Numbered from the stretch's first letter, positions 47,027 to 57,364 are shown. The stretch: 64,000 nucleotides of DNA from Pseudanabaena sp. PCC 7367 (GCF_000317065.1 NC_019701.1:1-64000); one strand, 5' to 3'. The notes: generated by a model from the sequence alone, not told the origin. Program-made: numbers and translations.

Positions 47027-47708
47027 TCACTCCCTGTTCTTTTAACAACGAAATTCTCTGGACTACCCCTTCTGCACCAGCTCTTTGTAGTTCTGGTAGC
47101 AAGGTGAGTAAGCTGGCATCGGTGATTCTGGCCGTGATTTTATAATCTACCAGGGGAACTGTCTGCACGTCCTGGCTACTAGCCGGAGCATCACCAATGG
47201 TGGCAGACACCAACTTAGTGCCACTAGGATCTAGGAAAGGGGAATCTTGTAGGATTAGAACGTAGTTATTGACATCATCAAAGGTAGAAGCTTGTCCAGA
47301 AATCGTCACTACCAGATTATCTCTAACTAAAGAGCTGAGTTGCAGATTAAGTGGGGTAGCTCGTCTGCGAATGTCTTGCATCAGAGCTGAGGCAGGCAGG
47401 TCAGAGACAAACAGATCGACCACCTGTTCAGTGCGCTGATTAATGGCCACGATTTCCTGCTCGGAAGAAGATAGCGCCGCCAGTTGCGAGTTTAATTGGG
47501 TCTCGGTTGCAGTGAGGGCAGCTAATTCAGTTTCTAGCTGATTCAGTCTGCCGCCTAGAACGAGAAAAATCATCCCCACCGCAGCCAGCGCTGCTGCACC
47601 GACCCCTAGACCAATAAAGATTAGTTTTTTATCTTCGATCGGTTGTTGCTCGGCTATTTCCGCCGCAACTTCTCGATCGTTAAGAAAATTGATATCAAGA
47701 TCGTACAT
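47010..47708 (-). CDS. pilN: Type IV pilus inner-membrane protein PilN
   Basis: A 232-residue protein. The short cytoplasmic N-terminus MYDLDINFLNDR binds PilM in the family (typical IxxNLLP-like site, here DINFLND). One membrane helix follows (about 30-50, IFIGLGVGAAALAAVGMIFLVL), then a coiled coil (LNQLETELAALTATETQLNSQL) and a periplasmic domain. It is 6 bases after pilM and overlaps pilO. It forms the PilN-PilO platform linking the motor to the secretin. Confidence 0.88.
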   Translation of the reverse strand: MYDLDINFLNDREVAAEIAEQQPIEDKKLIFIGLGVGAAALAAVGMIFLVLGGRLNQLETELAALTATETQLNSQLAALSSSEQEIVAINQRTEQVVDLFVSDLPASALMQDIRRRATPLNLQLSSLVRDNLVVTISGQASTFDDVNNYVLILQDSPFLDPSGTKLVSATIGDAPASSQDVQTVPLVDYKITARITDASLLTLLPELQRAGAEGVVQRISLLKEQGVIENDS

Positions 47709-47714
47709 TTTTGT

Positions 47715-48830
47715 TTAAGCCTCCCTAATGCCTAGTCCCAAAACTACAACCATTGCCATTCGCTCTGGTACTGACAGATCATCATCTGCACTTACAGCTA
47801 GTGCATCCAGAGGATCAACCTGGGTGACGGCAATACCCAATCGCTGTGAGAAAAATTCATTGAGCTGGCCAATGCAAGCTCCTGGGCCAACCAATAACAA
47901 TTGCACCACATCCGATCCAGCGGTTTGACTGGTATGGAAATCAATCGATCGCCGCAGTTCATCGGATAGATCGCCCAGCACTCGCAAAATTGCCGCATCC
48001 CCAGGGCTATTGCCACTACCACCTGCCAACCCGGCGGTATCGATCGTCTGGATTGGCACCGTCATGGCTGAGAGCATTTCCATGTCAGTGTTGCGCCGAG
48101 GTGGTAAGTTAATTGCCCGCAGTTGGGCATTTTGAATTTGCTCAGTACCAATGCCAACCGTGCGCGAGAATTGTGGTACGCCATCAACGGTGATCGTAAT
48201 TTCAGTGGACTCATATTCAATGTCTACGATCGCCACTGCCTCTGCCATAGTTTGGAAGCGAGCGAGCTGCTCTTTGAGGCTGCGAATAATTGAAAAACTG
48301 GTCACCTCAACGATGTCAACATCAAGTTGGGCAATTTCCATGGTTTGCAGATACATGTCAGTGACTTCACGCGGCGTGGCCACCATCAAAATTTCTAATC
48401 GCTCGATCCCATCGTCGTCAAGACTTGTACCTAGCTTTTGATAATCCACATCCGCATCCTCGCGGGGGAAGGGCAAATATAAGCTAGCTTCCTGGTTCAA
48501 TACCATTTCGCGCAGCTCATCATCGGGAATTTCAGCGGGTAATTTAATCAGGCGGCTGACTGTTTCTCTGCCTGGCACTGCGGTAGCAACTTTTTTGGCT
48601 TTGATTTTGTTATCCGACATCAAGCCGCGAATAATTTCACCTAGGGCGATCGGATCATTAATCCGCCCTTCTTCAACAATTCCCTCATCTAAAGTGGAAG
48701 TGGCGTGATTTACCAATTTATAGCCAGCCTGACCTTTAGATTTGAGTTGAACAATATTGACCCGTTCCGAATTTACTTCTATGCCGACACCTGGGGGTTT
48801 TCCACCTATTAAACTAAGGAAATTATTCAT
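47715..48830 (-). CDS. pilM: Type IV pilus assembly ATPase-like protein PilM
   Basis: A 371-residue cytoplasmic actin/FtsA-fold protein that binds the N-terminus of PilN. It begins with PGVGIEVNSERVNIVQLK, and has KVATAVPGRETVSRLIKLPAEIPDDELREMV, AVAIVDIEYESTEITITVDG and LLLVGPGACIGQLNEFF. First gene of the pilM-N-O-Q cluster; cyanobacteria lack pilP, which is absent here as expected. About 720 bases of gene-free DNA lie upstream and should contain the operon promoter. Confidence 0.93.
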   Translation of the reverse strand: MNNFLSLIGGKPPGVGIEVNSERVNIVQLKSKGQAGYKLVNHATSTLDEGIVEEGRINDPIALGEIIRGLMSDNKIKAKKVATAVPGRETVSRLIKLPAEIPDDELREMVLNQEASLYLPFPREDADVDYQKLGTSLDDDGIERLEILMVATPREVTDMYLQTMEIAQLDVDIVEVTSFSIIRSLKEQLARFQTMAEAVAIVDIEYESTEITITVDGVPQFSRTVGIGTEQIQNAQLRAINLPPRRNTDMEMLSAMTVPIQTIDTAGLAGGSGNSPGDAAILRVLGDLSDELRRSIDFHTSQTAGSDVVQLLLVGPGACIGQLNEFFSQRLGIAVTQVDPLDALAVSADDDLSVPERMAMVVVLGLGIREA

Positions 48831-49549
48831 AGCTTTTGTGCACCGCTAATTAACTTAATCACACCACTAATGCTGGGATTATAGACTGATAGGTAACTTT
48901 GTCAATAGTATGTAAAAAAACATTAGATATATTTGAGTGTGTTTTGTTAGTTTATATTCTTACATAATTGAATGATCGCTAGTTTTAGAAACTAAAGTTT
49001 TTTATCAAGACTTAATTAAAATGTTTTTGTTTAATAATATTTAGCGATCATTAATCCCATGACAAAGGTTGAATTATTGCGCTTTTAAAGTGGTTTAGTA
49101 ATGCATAAAGCTGTAGATAGTTGTGCGGTTGATTGTATTGTTTGTGAATGCTTGTTTGGCAAACCAGTCAGAGACTTGGCGATCGCCATTTATCAACCTG
49201 GAATTAGTTAATGATTCCACTATTTATAGCTAGCAATCTACATTATTAGATATAAACACTAAGGCCACAATAACTAACATATACTGACATGTATTGACCA
49301 GTTTACTCAATCGAATTGTTTAGTTATTTATGAACCTAGGCTTTTATTTGGTTTAAGCTATTTAAAGTCTCAAGTCTTGTAACAGTGAGAGAGTGGAATA
49401 GCGGCTAAATCATCGATCTGCATGTAAGAATCAAGGCACCGTAATATTTATTCTCAGCCGATTAGAGTTGGCTCTACCTGACTATTTGGTACGCGGAGAT
49501 AGAGATGTTTAGCTGTTTGATTATTTTAGTTTTTTAGTCATTCCTGGCA
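48831..49549. other. 720-base spacer between pilD and pilM
   Basis: AT-rich region, with one HIP1-like site near 49,180. No ORF, tRNA or clear promoter is recognised. It must carry the pilM promoter on the minus strand. Confidence 0.45.
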
Positions 49550-50368
49550 TTATCCCAGGCCAAACCACTGTAAATAGGTATTAATAACGGCAGTACCAAA
49601 TAAGAGAGACAGGAATCCACCGATCGCTAAAAAAGGACCAAACGGAAATGCTTGCCTCCTTAATAGTTTACCCAGGGCGATCGCTAAAATTCCTGCAATT
49701 GAGCCGAGGGCTGCCGCGATCACGATCGCAAGTAAAACCTTTTGCCAGCCTAGCCAAGCACCGATCATTGCTGCTAGTTTGGCATCTCCTGCACCCATGG
49801 CTTCGGTGTCTAGCATGATTGAGCCCAGCACCCGCATCGCATCCAACAGCCAAATACCAACTACAGCGCCAGCAATTCCGGCTAATAAATGGTTAGCACT
49901 ATTGCCACTTAAAGCAGGGGCGATCCAGGGCTTGGTAATTTGTACTGCCAACCCCGCCACCAATCCCGATTGGGTTAATACATTTGGCAGCGTCATGGTG
50001 TCAAAGTCGATCAGCGAAAGGGAAATCAACCAGCTAACAAATAGTCCATAGGTGGCCAACAGGGCGATCGAGACACTAAAACCAAACCGCCAGGCAATGC
50101 ACCAGAACAAAAAAGCGGTGATTGTTTCTACCAAAGGATAGCGCCATGACACCGGGGCTTTGCAATATCTACATTTGCCGCCAATCAAAAACCAGCCTAC
50201 GATCGGAATATTATCCCTTGGCTTTAGTTGGGTCTCGCATTTGGGGCAGTGTGACGGGGGCGAAACCAGCGAAATTCCCGCCGGAACCCGATAGACAACC
50301 ACGTTCAGAAAGCTGCCTACACATGCGCCAAAAACGATCGCTAAAATCTGTAGTAGCAGGCTTTCCAA
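49550..50368 (-). CDS. pilD: Type IV prepilin peptidase PilD
   Basis: Inner-membrane aspartic protease that cleaves and N-methylates prepilins. The 272-residue protein has the zinc-binding four-cysteine loop CPKC (41, 44) and CRYC (66, 69) of the methyltransferase domain, the catalytic aspartates in LIDFDTMTLPN (D121) and GAGDAKL (D195), and about eight membrane helices. It lies near but outside the pilMNOQ unit. A CCTGG/CCAGG hairpin overlaps its stop codon but lacks a T tract. Confidence 0.94.
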   Translation of the reverse strand: MESLLLQILAIVFGACVGSFLNVVVYRVPAGISLVSPPSHCPKCETQLKPRDNIPIVGWFLIGGKCRYCKAPVSWRYPLVETITAFLFWCIAWRFGFSVSIALLATYGLFVSWLISLSLIDFDTMTLPNVLTQSGLVAGLAVQITKPWIAPALSGNSANHLLAGIAGAVVGIWLLDAMRVLGSIMLDTEAMGAGDAKLAAMIGAWLGWQKVLLAIVIAAALGSIAGILAIALGKLLRRQAFPFGPFLAIGGFLSLLFGTAVINTYLQWFGLG

Positions 50369-50904
50369 CTGCTTTGCTCCTCTCTACTAATTTGCTGATT
50401 TGCTGATTTGCTAATTTGCTGGGCTTGCCGCTTGAATTGAAAATAAGCGGGATTATTCTTAATCTTAGGGTGGCGATCGCTATTTGTATATTTAGCTCGT
50501 ATATTTAGTCCTGGAAATTATTGCCCTGTGCTGGGTTTGCCCATAATCCAGGCGTGGTGATGCCGTAGAGATACAAATTATATAAATAATAAATACCTAT
50601 AAAGTGCCTCTATGCTATGTAACACCTACCAGAGCTAGAACTAAGATTCAAAAAATTAAGATCAAGATCACTATTGACTTAATTCAAGTTGGCTGCATGC
50701 CATGACTAATTACTTTGATTGATTAATTACTTTCCAAACATACTCCTAATCAGCACCAGAGCGATCGCTTTACCTTCCCTTAACCTGAATATTGCTGAAT
50801 TTCAGATGATTAGAATTAGCAATATGATCGAGAGATGGTAATTTGGCAAGGCATAATGTTAGTAGCCTTGGTTGTTGAACTAGGTAAAATCATTCAGGAG
50901 CACT
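50369..50904. other. Divergent spacer between pilD and the gene at 50905
   Basis: About 535 AT-rich bases. It includes the 8-bp tandem repeat at 50390-50421 just upstream of pilD. No gene or RNA is recognised. Confidence 0.45.
50390..50421. repeat. Four tandem copies of an 8-bp unit
   Basis: ATTTGCTG repeated four times (the third copy ends in A), 22 bases upstream of the pilD start codon, thus in its 5' leader or promoter. Confidence 0.8.
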
Positions 50905-51150
50905 ATGACAGATAAATCCGAGTTCTTGCATCCAATCAGCAAGTATCAAGGCGAGTTCAAGCCAGAGACTTTGGTTTTTAATGCCAACTTGCAGGAATTT
51001 GCCCAGAAAGTGGGTTATGTCTGTGCGTTGGAAACTGGGGGGAAAATTAATTCTAATCAGGCCTACCAACAGATTCGGGAATTGTGGCGAGAGCTAAAAA
51101 AATCCAAGAAAGAATTGGGGATTGGCGCTCCACCTGACCAGCAAGAATAA
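50905..51150 (+). CDS. Small conserved cyanobacterial protein (DUF7219-like)
   Basis: An 81-residue soluble protein: FLHPISKYQGEFKPETLVFNANLQEFAQKV, then ALETGGKINSNQAYQQIRELWRELKKSKKELGIG. This matches the short conserved cyanobacterial family often found as an orphan gene and annotated DUF7219. A good Shine-Dalgarno (AGGAG) is 7 bases before the ATG. Function is unknown. Two amphipathic helices are likely; no membrane or metal motif is seen. Confidence 0.75.
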   Translation: MTDKSEFLHPISKYQGEFKPETLVFNANLQEFAQKVGYVCALETGGKINSNQAYQQIRELWRELKKSKKELGIGAPPDQQE

Positions 51151-51886
51151 TTGGTTTAACCGATCGCTATTCTTGATTCTTGTCTAAGCGGTTCTTTGAA
51201 GCTGCACAAGTAATCGATCCAATCAGTCACATTAAAGATTAATAGATTAAGCTAGGTTGCTTACTATACATATGGCCATATGGCCTGAAATAAAGCCATG
51301 CATCATAATCATCTGAGGTAGTGCTGAACAAGTAAGGATCATTGATGTGCTGGTGGGTGGTATTGATTAGGAGATAGTTGAATATCTATAACCCAAACAA
51401 GCTAAGCTCCGAATTTTAAATCGATTGCCAATTATCTATCTTTACTACTACATGACTACCCCATCTGGCACTAGATTGGCAAAGCACGAGTAGTAGTCCA
51501 CCACAAAGAATTTGATGCTTAATTTGCGATTGTGATAACTCTTTTGCAAAAGTGCGACCAATCATAATTAACGTGGTCGAGTAGTAGTAACCACAGATTA
51601 GGGTTGATTAAGATCTGTCAAACTCAGGTTTAAATCAGCTATCCCCATCTCCTAAATATCTGTATCTGTGGGTACTCTTGTCCAGGGGATGATCGCCGAT
51701 AATATTAAATTGTTTAGGGTTGAGTGCTAGTAGTAGAGTCGGGGCACGAAAAGATTTATTACTACAGCGATCGCTAATTAGGGAGCTTGCTGAAGGGGGA
51801 TTTCAGCCACTTTTGGGCAAATTTCTGATCCCACATCCCTAGTTAGAAATATCAGTTGTTTTAGCTATTTGGAGACAGTCCGGTTT
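51151..51886. other. Long leader/promoter region of gcvP with repeated AGTAGTAG
   Basis: About 735 bases with no ORF. It contains several AGTAGTAG blocks (51489-51496, 51580-51587, 51729-51736), a GTGGT/ACCAC inverted pair around the second block (51573-51594), and a perfect 6-bp hairpin GCTGAA/TTCAGC at 51789-51807. A GGAG Shine-Dalgarno is before ATG 51887. Confidence 0.45.
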
Positions 51887-54800
51887 ATGTTAGAGCCTTC
51901 AACACAAGTGCAAACGAATCCTGCTATGGCAGCACCAGATGCCGATCGTGCGTTGGGGAATATGGGTGAGACAACTAGTAAATCAAGCAAATCAAGTATT
52001 AATGGCGCTGAAGCCCAATATGCTAGCCTCCTAAATTCCTTGCCAGAACTAGCTGGGGATCAGTTTGCCGATCGCCACATTGGCCCTAGAGCGACTGATA
52101 TTCAGGATATGCTTGCAGTGCTGGGTTTTGAGAACATAGATGAACTGATCGCAAAAACTGTGCCCGCCAAAATTCTCAGCGATCGCCCCCTGGATTTACC
52201 CGCCAGCAAGAGCGAATATGAATTGCTCAAAGAATTAAAAGCGATCGCCAGCCACAATCAGGTATTTCGTTCCTTGATTGGCATGGGCTATGCCAACTGC
52301 ATCACCCCAGCGGTGATTCAACGCAACATTTTGGAAAATCCCGGTTGGTACACCCAATACACCCCCTATCAAGCAGAGATTGCCCAGGGTCGTCTCGAAG
52401 CCCTGCTTAATTTTCAAACCATGGCGATCGAGTTAACCGGCATGGAGATCGCCAATGCTTCGCTGCTGGATGAAGCCACCGCGGCGGCAGAAGCAATGAC
52501 CATGATTTATGGCGTTTATAAAGGCAAAAGTAATCAGTTCTTTGTGTCCGAGGCTTGCCATCCCCAAACGATCGCAGTGATCAAAACCCGTGCCCTGCCA
52601 TTGGCGATCGAAGTGATTGTGGGCGATCATACTAGCTTTGACTTTAGTCAGCCTGGTGAAGCCGGTGTATTTGGCGCTTTGTGGCAATATCCTGCCACCG
52701 ATGGCGCAATTCATAACTATCAAACTTGCATTGAGCAATTGCATGGTGCTGGTGGCTTGGCGATCGTGGCTGCCGATTTACTCAGCCTGACCCTGCTCAA
52801 GCCCCCTGGTGAATTTGGTGCTGATGTGGTGGTTGGCAATACCCAGCGGTTTGGCGTGCCATTGGGCTATGGTGGCCCCCATGCTGCTTATTTTGCCACC
52901 AAGGAAGCCTATAAGCGTCAAGTACCTGGCCGAGTTGTTGGTGTTTCCAAGGATGTGCATGGTAACAATGCGTTGCGCCTAGCTTTGCAAACCCGCGAAC
53001 AACACATTCGCCGCGAGAAAGCCACCAGTAATATTTGTACGGCGCAGGTGCTTTTGGCAGTGATCGCCAGTATGTATGCGGTTTATCACGGTAGCGCTGG
53101 CTTAAATCAAATTGCGCGGCGGGTGCATTTCCTGACCGCAATCCTGGCCGCAGGACTCGAATCGCTAGGGTTTACGATCGCCAATAATTACTTCTTTGAC
53201 ACGATCGCAGTTAATCTGGCTGGTGCTAGTGCACAAAATGGCAATACTCAAAATGGGCAGGCTAAAGCAACAAGTGAAGAGTTGATCAAGCGATCGATCG
53301 CTAAACAAATCAATCTCCGCCCCATCAGTGAAACTGCGATCGGCATTAGTCTAGATGAAACCACTACCTTAGCCGACCTGGATGATTTATTTACCATCTT
53401 TGCGAATGGACAGCCTGACTTCACGGCGATCGATATTGCCCAGGAAATCCACGTCCAAAATGGCGAGCTGCTAAATATTCCCACTGAATTAAACCGCACC
53501 AGTGCTTATTTGACTCACCCAGTATTCAATCAATATCACAGCGAAACCGAATTGCTGCGCTACATGAATCGATTGCAGGCCAAAGACCTATCGCTCACTA
53601 CGGCGATGATTCCCCTAGGTTCCTGCACGATGAAGCTAAACGCTACCGCCGAAATGGTGCCGGTGACCTGGCCAGAGTTCGGCCAAATTCATCCCTTCGC
53701 GCCGATCGAGCAAACCAAAGGCTATCAAGTATTGTTTCAACAATTAGAAGCAATGCTGGCGGAAATTACTGGTTTCGCCGGAATCTCGTTGCAGCCCAAT
53801 GCTGGCTCCCAGGGGGAATATGCCGGACTGCTCACCATTCGCGCCTATCATCAAAGCCGGGGTGAAGCGCACCGGAATATTTGCTTGATTCCCCAATCCG
53901 CCCACGGCACTAACCCAGCCAGTGCGGTAATGGCAGGAATGAAAGTGGTGGCAGTGGCCTGTGATGATGAAGGCAATATCGATCTTGAGGATCTGCGCAC
54001 CAAGGCGATCAAGCATGAATCACAGCTAGCGGCGCTGATGGTGACTTATCCATCCACCCACGGTGTATTTGAAACCGAGATTGTGGAAATCTGCGACATT
54101 GTGCATCAGCATGGTGGTCAGGTTTATATGGATGGCGCGAATATGAATGCCCAGGTGGGACTGTGCCGTCCTGGTGATTTTGGCATGGATGTCTGCCATT
54201 TGAACTTACATAAAACTTTTTGCATTCCCCACGGTGGTGGTGGCCCTGGAATCGGCCCGATCGGTGTGGCAACCCATTTAGTACCGTTCTTGCCGGGGCA
54301 TCCCCTTAACGAATCAGCACAAGCGGAAGGCGTGGGAGCAGTTGCCGCCGCCCCCTGGGGTAGTGCTAGCATCCTGCCGATCTCCTGGACCTATATCCGC
54401 ATGATGGGAGCCACAGCGCTCAAGCAAGCAACCGAAGCAGCGATCCTCAATGCGAACTATATTGCCCACCGCTTGCAGCCCCATTACCCTGTGCTTTATC
54501 GCGGTAAGAATGGCCTGGTTGCCCATGAATGCATTATCGATCTGCGTCAGCTCAAAACCTCAGCGGCGATCGAAGTGGATGATATTGCCAAACGCTTGAT
54601 GGATTATGGCTTCCATGCCCCCACAGTTTCCTGGCCAGTGGCAGGTACGATGATGGTGGAACCAACGGAAAGCGAATCCAAGGCGGAACTCGATCGTTTC
54701 TGTGATGCGATGATTGCGATTAGGGAAGAAATCCGCGCGATCGAAGCAGGTACAATGGATCGCACTGACAACCCGCTCAAAAATGCACCCCACACAGCGG

Positions 54801-54973
54801 AATCATTGATGGCCACTGAATGGCAGCATCCCTATTCCCGCGCACAGGCCGCCTACCCGGCAGCTTGGCTCAAGGAACATAAGTTCTGGCCAGTGGTAGG
54901 CAGGATTGACAATGCCTTCGGCGATCGCAACTTTGTCTGCTCCTGTTTGCCCTTGGAAGCCTATGCTGAATAA
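51887..54973 (+). CDS. gcvP: Glycine dehydrogenase (decarboxylating), P-protein
   Basis: PLP enzyme of the glycine cleavage system, important in photorespiration: decarboxylates glycine and passes aminomethyl to the H-protein. The 1,028-residue protein is a fused P1-P2 form. It has [17 protein letters not shown] at the start of the domain, FVGMGY-like [12 protein letters not shown], the second-half [11 protein letters not shown], and the PLP lysine K776 in [21 protein letters not shown] 51887 is preferred over TTG 51869, because GGAG lies 12 bases before it. About 45 unconserved residues precede the domain. gcvT and gcvH are not adjacent. The gene converges with the ankyrin gene. Confidence 0.97.
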   Translation: MLEPSTQVQTNPAMAAPDADRALGNMGETTSKSSKSSINGAEAQYASLLNSLPELAGDQFADRHIGPRATDIQDMLAVLGFENIDELIAKTVPAKILSDRPLDLPASKSEYELLKELKAIASHNQVFRSLIGMGYANCITPAVIQRNILENPGWYTQYTPYQAEIAQGRLEALLNFQTMAIELTGMEIANASLLDEATAAAEAMTMIYGVYKGKSNQFFVSEACHPQTIAVIKTRALPLAIEVIVGDHTSFDFSQPGEAGVFGALWQYPATDGAIHNYQTCIEQLHGAGGLAIVAADLLSLTLLKPPGEFGADVVVGNTQRFGVPLGYGGPHAAYFATKEAYKRQVPGRVVGVSKDVHGNNALRLALQTREQHIRREKATSNICTAQVLLAVIASMYAVYHGSAGLNQIARRVHFLTAILAAGLESLGFTIANNYFFDTIAVNLAGASAQNGNTQNGQAKATSEELIKRSIAKQINLRPISETAIGISLDETTTLADLDDLFTIFANGQPDFTAIDIAQEIHVQNGELLNIPTELNRTSAYLTHPVFNQYHSETELLRYMNRLQAKDLSLTTAMIPLGSCTMKLNATAEMVPVTWPEFGQIHPFAPIEQTKGYQVLFQQLEAMLAEITGFAGISLQPNAGSQGEYAGLLTIRAYHQSRGEAHRNICLIPQSAHGTNPASAVMAGMKVVAVACDDEGNIDLEDLRTKAIKHESQLAALMVTYPSTHGVFETEIVEICDIVHQHGGQVYMDGANMNAQVGLCRPGDFGMDVCHLNLHKTFCIPHGGGGPGIGPIGVATHLVPFLPGHPLNESAQAEGVGAVAAAPWGSASILPISWTYIRMMGATALKQATEAAILNANYIAHRLQPHYPVLYRGKNGLVAHECIIDLRQLKTSAAIEVDDIAKRLMDYGFHAPTVSWPVAGTMMVEPTESESKAELDRFCDAMIAIREEIRAIEAGTMDRTDNPLKNAPHTAESLMATEWQHPYSRAQAAYPAAWLKEHKFWPVVGRIDNAFGDRNFVCSCLPLEAYAE

Positions 54974-54999
54974 TTAATAATCTAATTATTAGTTAATTA

Positions 55000-55563
55000 T
55001 CAATCAAAAGATGGCGCATTCTTGATCAGTTCCACCGTGTCAAAATGCCTGCCATCCCACGCCCACATCAGTGGTGTCCAGCCATTACTATCTTCGGCTA
55101 AGGTGCTTGCGCCCACGGCCAGGAGAATGCGTACGATCTCATTGTGGCCACTTCCCGCCGCCCACATCAGCGGAGTCCAATTGTAGTCATTGGGCAGGTT
55201 CACATCTCCCCCCAGGGCGATCAAAGCTCTCACTGTATCCGTATGGCCATTCACGGATGCCCACAGCATTGGTGTCCAACCATATTGATCGCGGATGTTG
55301 GGGTTGGCTCCCTGGCGCACCAGCGATCGGATTGCTTCGGTTTGGCCAGTGCGGGCTAGTTCCAGTAGTTGTAAGTCTCTCTGGTAATTAGTTTGGAATT
55401 GGTCAAATTCGTTAATCTCTTGTAGATCGAGCTGGGAGAAGGGTTCTTGCGATCGACCTGGATTGGTAATTAACAAACTCAGGGATAGGCTGAGGAGGGA
55501 AGCGATCGCTAAGCTGGATATATTCAGTCTATAATTTGCTTTACTGGCTAATTCTATAGGCAT
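55000..55563 (-). CDS. Exported ankyrin-repeat protein
   Basis: A 187-residue protein with an N-terminal hydrophobic export segment (about 14-34, ISSLAIASLLSLSLSLLI), then about four ankyrin repeats (about 68-185), each with the GWTPLMWA type (YGWTPMLWASVNGHTDTVRAL, YNWTPLMWAAGSGHNEIVRIL, NGWTPLMWAWDGRHFDTVELI; each split as helix pairs). It probably binds a protein in the periplasm. Partner is unknown. It converges with gcvP, 26 bases apart. Confidence 0.88.
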   Translation of the reverse strand: MPIELASKANYRLNISSLAIASLLSLSLSLLITNPGRSQEPFSQLDLQEINEFDQFQTNYQRDLQLLELARTGQTEAIRSLVRQGANPNIRDQYGWTPMLWASVNGHTDTVRALIALGGDVNLPNDYNWTPLMWAAGSGHNEIVRILLAVGASTLAEDSNGWTPLMWAWDGRHFDTVELIKNAPSFD

Positions 55564-55813
55564 TTTCCCTGTCTCCTATGCTTGCGTCTGAACATAGTTT
55601 AGGGATTTTTGTTATGCGCTGGCTTCGGTTGTTTTGCTGAATTGCGATCGCCCTATTTTTTGGGTGCAGATCAGCAAATAAACTAAAAGATGTTAACGCA
55701 TGTATTTACAATGTTTATAGTGATCTATGGTAATTAATGAGTTGAGCCGATCGCATCCTGTTTAACGCTCTTACCTTAACTTTACCCATATCCTGGCTTA
55801 AATTTTTAGCAAC

Positions 55814-56296
55814 ATGGCAAAACTACCACCCGCTGCCCTCCCCAATAAAGACATCAAAGACATCATGTACGATGGCTGGTTTAACTTTCCAGTCCGGGTT
55901 TACCCGCACCACACAGACTATGCCGGCGTAGTGTGGCATGGCACTTATGTGAGCTGGATGGAAGCAGCCCGAATCGAATGTTTACGATCGGCGGGGGTGG
56001 ATTTTGATCAACTGGTTGCCTCCGGCATGGACTTGCCAGTGATGAATCTATCAATTCGCTATCACCATGCGATCAAAATGGGTGAAGACGCGATCGTGCG
56101 TTCTCGGATCACCATGCCTAACAAGCTGCGGATCAATTTTGAGCATGAGGTAATTACCAAAACTCAGCTTTGCGTGACGGCAACGGTGACGATCGTGGCA
56201 GTGGATATGCAAAAGCAGAAAATTTTACGCAGCCTGCCACCAATGCTGGAAGGGGCGATCGCTAAGTTGCTCAGTGCAGGCAAAGAAGAGCCTTAA
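55814..56296 (+). CDS. Acyl-CoA thioesterase, 4HBT hotdog family
   Basis: A 160-residue hotdog-fold protein. Key region: VRVYPHHTDYAGVVWHGTYVSWMEAARIE, with the catalytic Asp of the 4-hydroxybenzoyl-CoA-type motif HxxD(Y/A)xGVV; then SIRYHHAIKMGEDAIVRSRI and ATVTIVAVDMQKQKILRSLP. Cyanobacterial members include hydrolases acting on aryl- or long-chain acyl-CoA (for example 1,4-dihydroxy-2-naphthoyl-CoA hydrolase). The exact substrate is not determined. The ATG at 55814 lacks a Shine-Dalgarno; M18 (55865) is an alternative. Confidence 0.85.
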   Translation: MAKLPPAALPNKDIKDIMYDGWFNFPVRVYPHHTDYAGVVWHGTYVSWMEAARIECLRSAGVDFDQLVASGMDLPVMNLSIRYHHAIKMGEDAIVRSRITMPNKLRINFEHEVITKTQLCVTATVTIVAVDMQKQKILRSLPPMLEGAIAKLLSAGKEEP

Positions 56297-56582
56297 GTTT
56301 GACTACAATCAAGACAACAATTAACCAGAAGTTCGGTAATGCGATCCTCTATGAGGGTTAAAACCGAACCAGCTTATTTACTTGGGATTGATATAGTTAT
56401 ATCAGGTTGAGATTGTTCCTAATGCCTGACTGCGAAAGGTAGTGAGCCTAATTTTCAACAATTGGTAAATCCAATTTGATCAAGGCGCGTAGTCCAGCAA
56501 GAACACTTCAACCTGAGCACCTAGTCCCATTAATTAACTCTAGTCAGAATTCTTGATGGATTGGGTGAAGTCATAAACCTAA

Positions 56583-56602
56583 TTAAGTTAAGTTAAGTTA
56601 AG
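56583..56602. repeat. Four tandem TTAAG units in the hsp20 leader
   Basis: Four perfect copies of TTAAG lie 30 bases before the hsp20 start codon. Confidence 0.8.
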
Positions 56603-56613
56603 CGAAAAGATTA

Positions 56614-56628
56614 AGTTCAGGAGGAACT
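56614..56628 (+). promoter_or_regulatory. Hairpin holding the hsp20 Shine-Dalgarno (possible RNA thermometer)
   Basis: AGTTC (56614-56618) pairs perfectly with GAACT (56624-56628); the loop AGGAG plus the first stem base forms the Shine-Dalgarno AGGAGG, three bases before ATG 56632. Short hairpins over the ribosome site of small heat-shock genes act as RNA thermometers, as in cyanobacterial hsp17. Whether this 5-bp stem melts at a relevant temperature is not known. Confidence 0.45.
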
Positions 56629-56631
56629 ATT

Positions 56632-57090
56632 ATGGCCTTAGTACGTTGGCAACCATTCCGCGAAATTGATTCTATGCAAAGGGAAATGAATCGGATTTTC
56701 GATTCCTTAGTACCGGCTTCAGAAGGTATTTTTAACGGCAATACCTTTGCGCCAGCCGTGGAACTTGACGAAAACGATGATGCAGTATTGTTAAAGCTAG
56801 AATTACCAGGCTTAAATCCTGATGATTTAGATATTCAAGTGACTGCTGATGCGGTTTCGATCGCTGGTGAGCGCAAATATGAAAAGACCACTGAAGAAAA
56901 AGGGATGACTCGTTCTGAGTTCCGTTATGGCACATTCCAAAGAGTTATTCCCTTACCTGCCAGAGTCAAAAACACCGAATCCGTGGCTGATTACAAGGAC
57001 GGCATCTTACATCTAACTTTGCCCAAAGCGGAGGAAGAAAAAAGTAAGGTTTTCAAGCTCAGCCTTACGCCTGCCAGTGAATCAGCATAG
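56632..57090 (+). CDS. Small heat-shock protein (Hsp20/alpha-crystallin)
   Basis: A 152-residue ATP-independent chaperone that holds unfolding proteins; cyanobacterial members also bind membranes. It begins MALVRWQPFREIDSMQREMNRIFD, typical of the cyanobacterial class. The alpha-crystallin domain (about 48-140) has ELPGLNPDDLDIQVTADAVSIAGER, SEFRYGTFQRVIPLP and YKDGILHLTLPKAEE. It ends with a short C-terminal segment KVFKLSLT. A strong Shine-Dalgarno AGGAGG lies in a small hairpin. A perfect terminator follows. Confidence 0.96.
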   Translation: MALVRWQPFREIDSMQREMNRIFDSLVPASEGIFNGNTFAPAVELDENDDAVLLKLELPGLNPDDLDIQVTADAVSIAGERKYEKTTEEKGMTRSEFRYGTFQRVIPLPARVKNTESVADYKDGILHLTLPKAEEEKSKVFKLSLTPASESA

Positions 57091-57254
57091 TAGGGATGGC
57101 ATAATTAGCCGAACACATAAATTCATTGATAATAACCTGTTTGAACGAGTTAGGAAGCTGTTTAAGCGTTAGTTTTTCTCAATTTAGTTTTTCTCAATTA
57201 AATGATTACTAACCAATCGTTTGAGCAAGAGTAGAAGATAGATAAAAGATCTAG

Positions 57255-57292
57255 AAAGAGGTTGTGCATAAAAGCCTACCTCTTTTTTTTTG
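57255..57292 (+). terminator. Strong terminator of hsp20
   Basis: AAAGAGGT (57255-57262) pairs perfectly with ACCTCTTT (57278-57285) over a 15-base loop, followed by a run of T to 57291. Confidence 0.85.
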
Positions 57293-57364
57293 TTTATTCA
57301 CTTCGACGATTTGTATTTACGATCAGCTCTTATATCTCATAGCCAAAAAATTGCAAGATCTTAA

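Larger units (their letters stand above)
56297..56631. other. 5' region of hsp20
   Basis: About 335 bases. No CIRCE element (TTAGCACTC...GAGTGCTAA) is visible. It holds the TTAAG tandem repeat and the Shine-Dalgarno hairpin listed separately. Confidence 0.5.
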
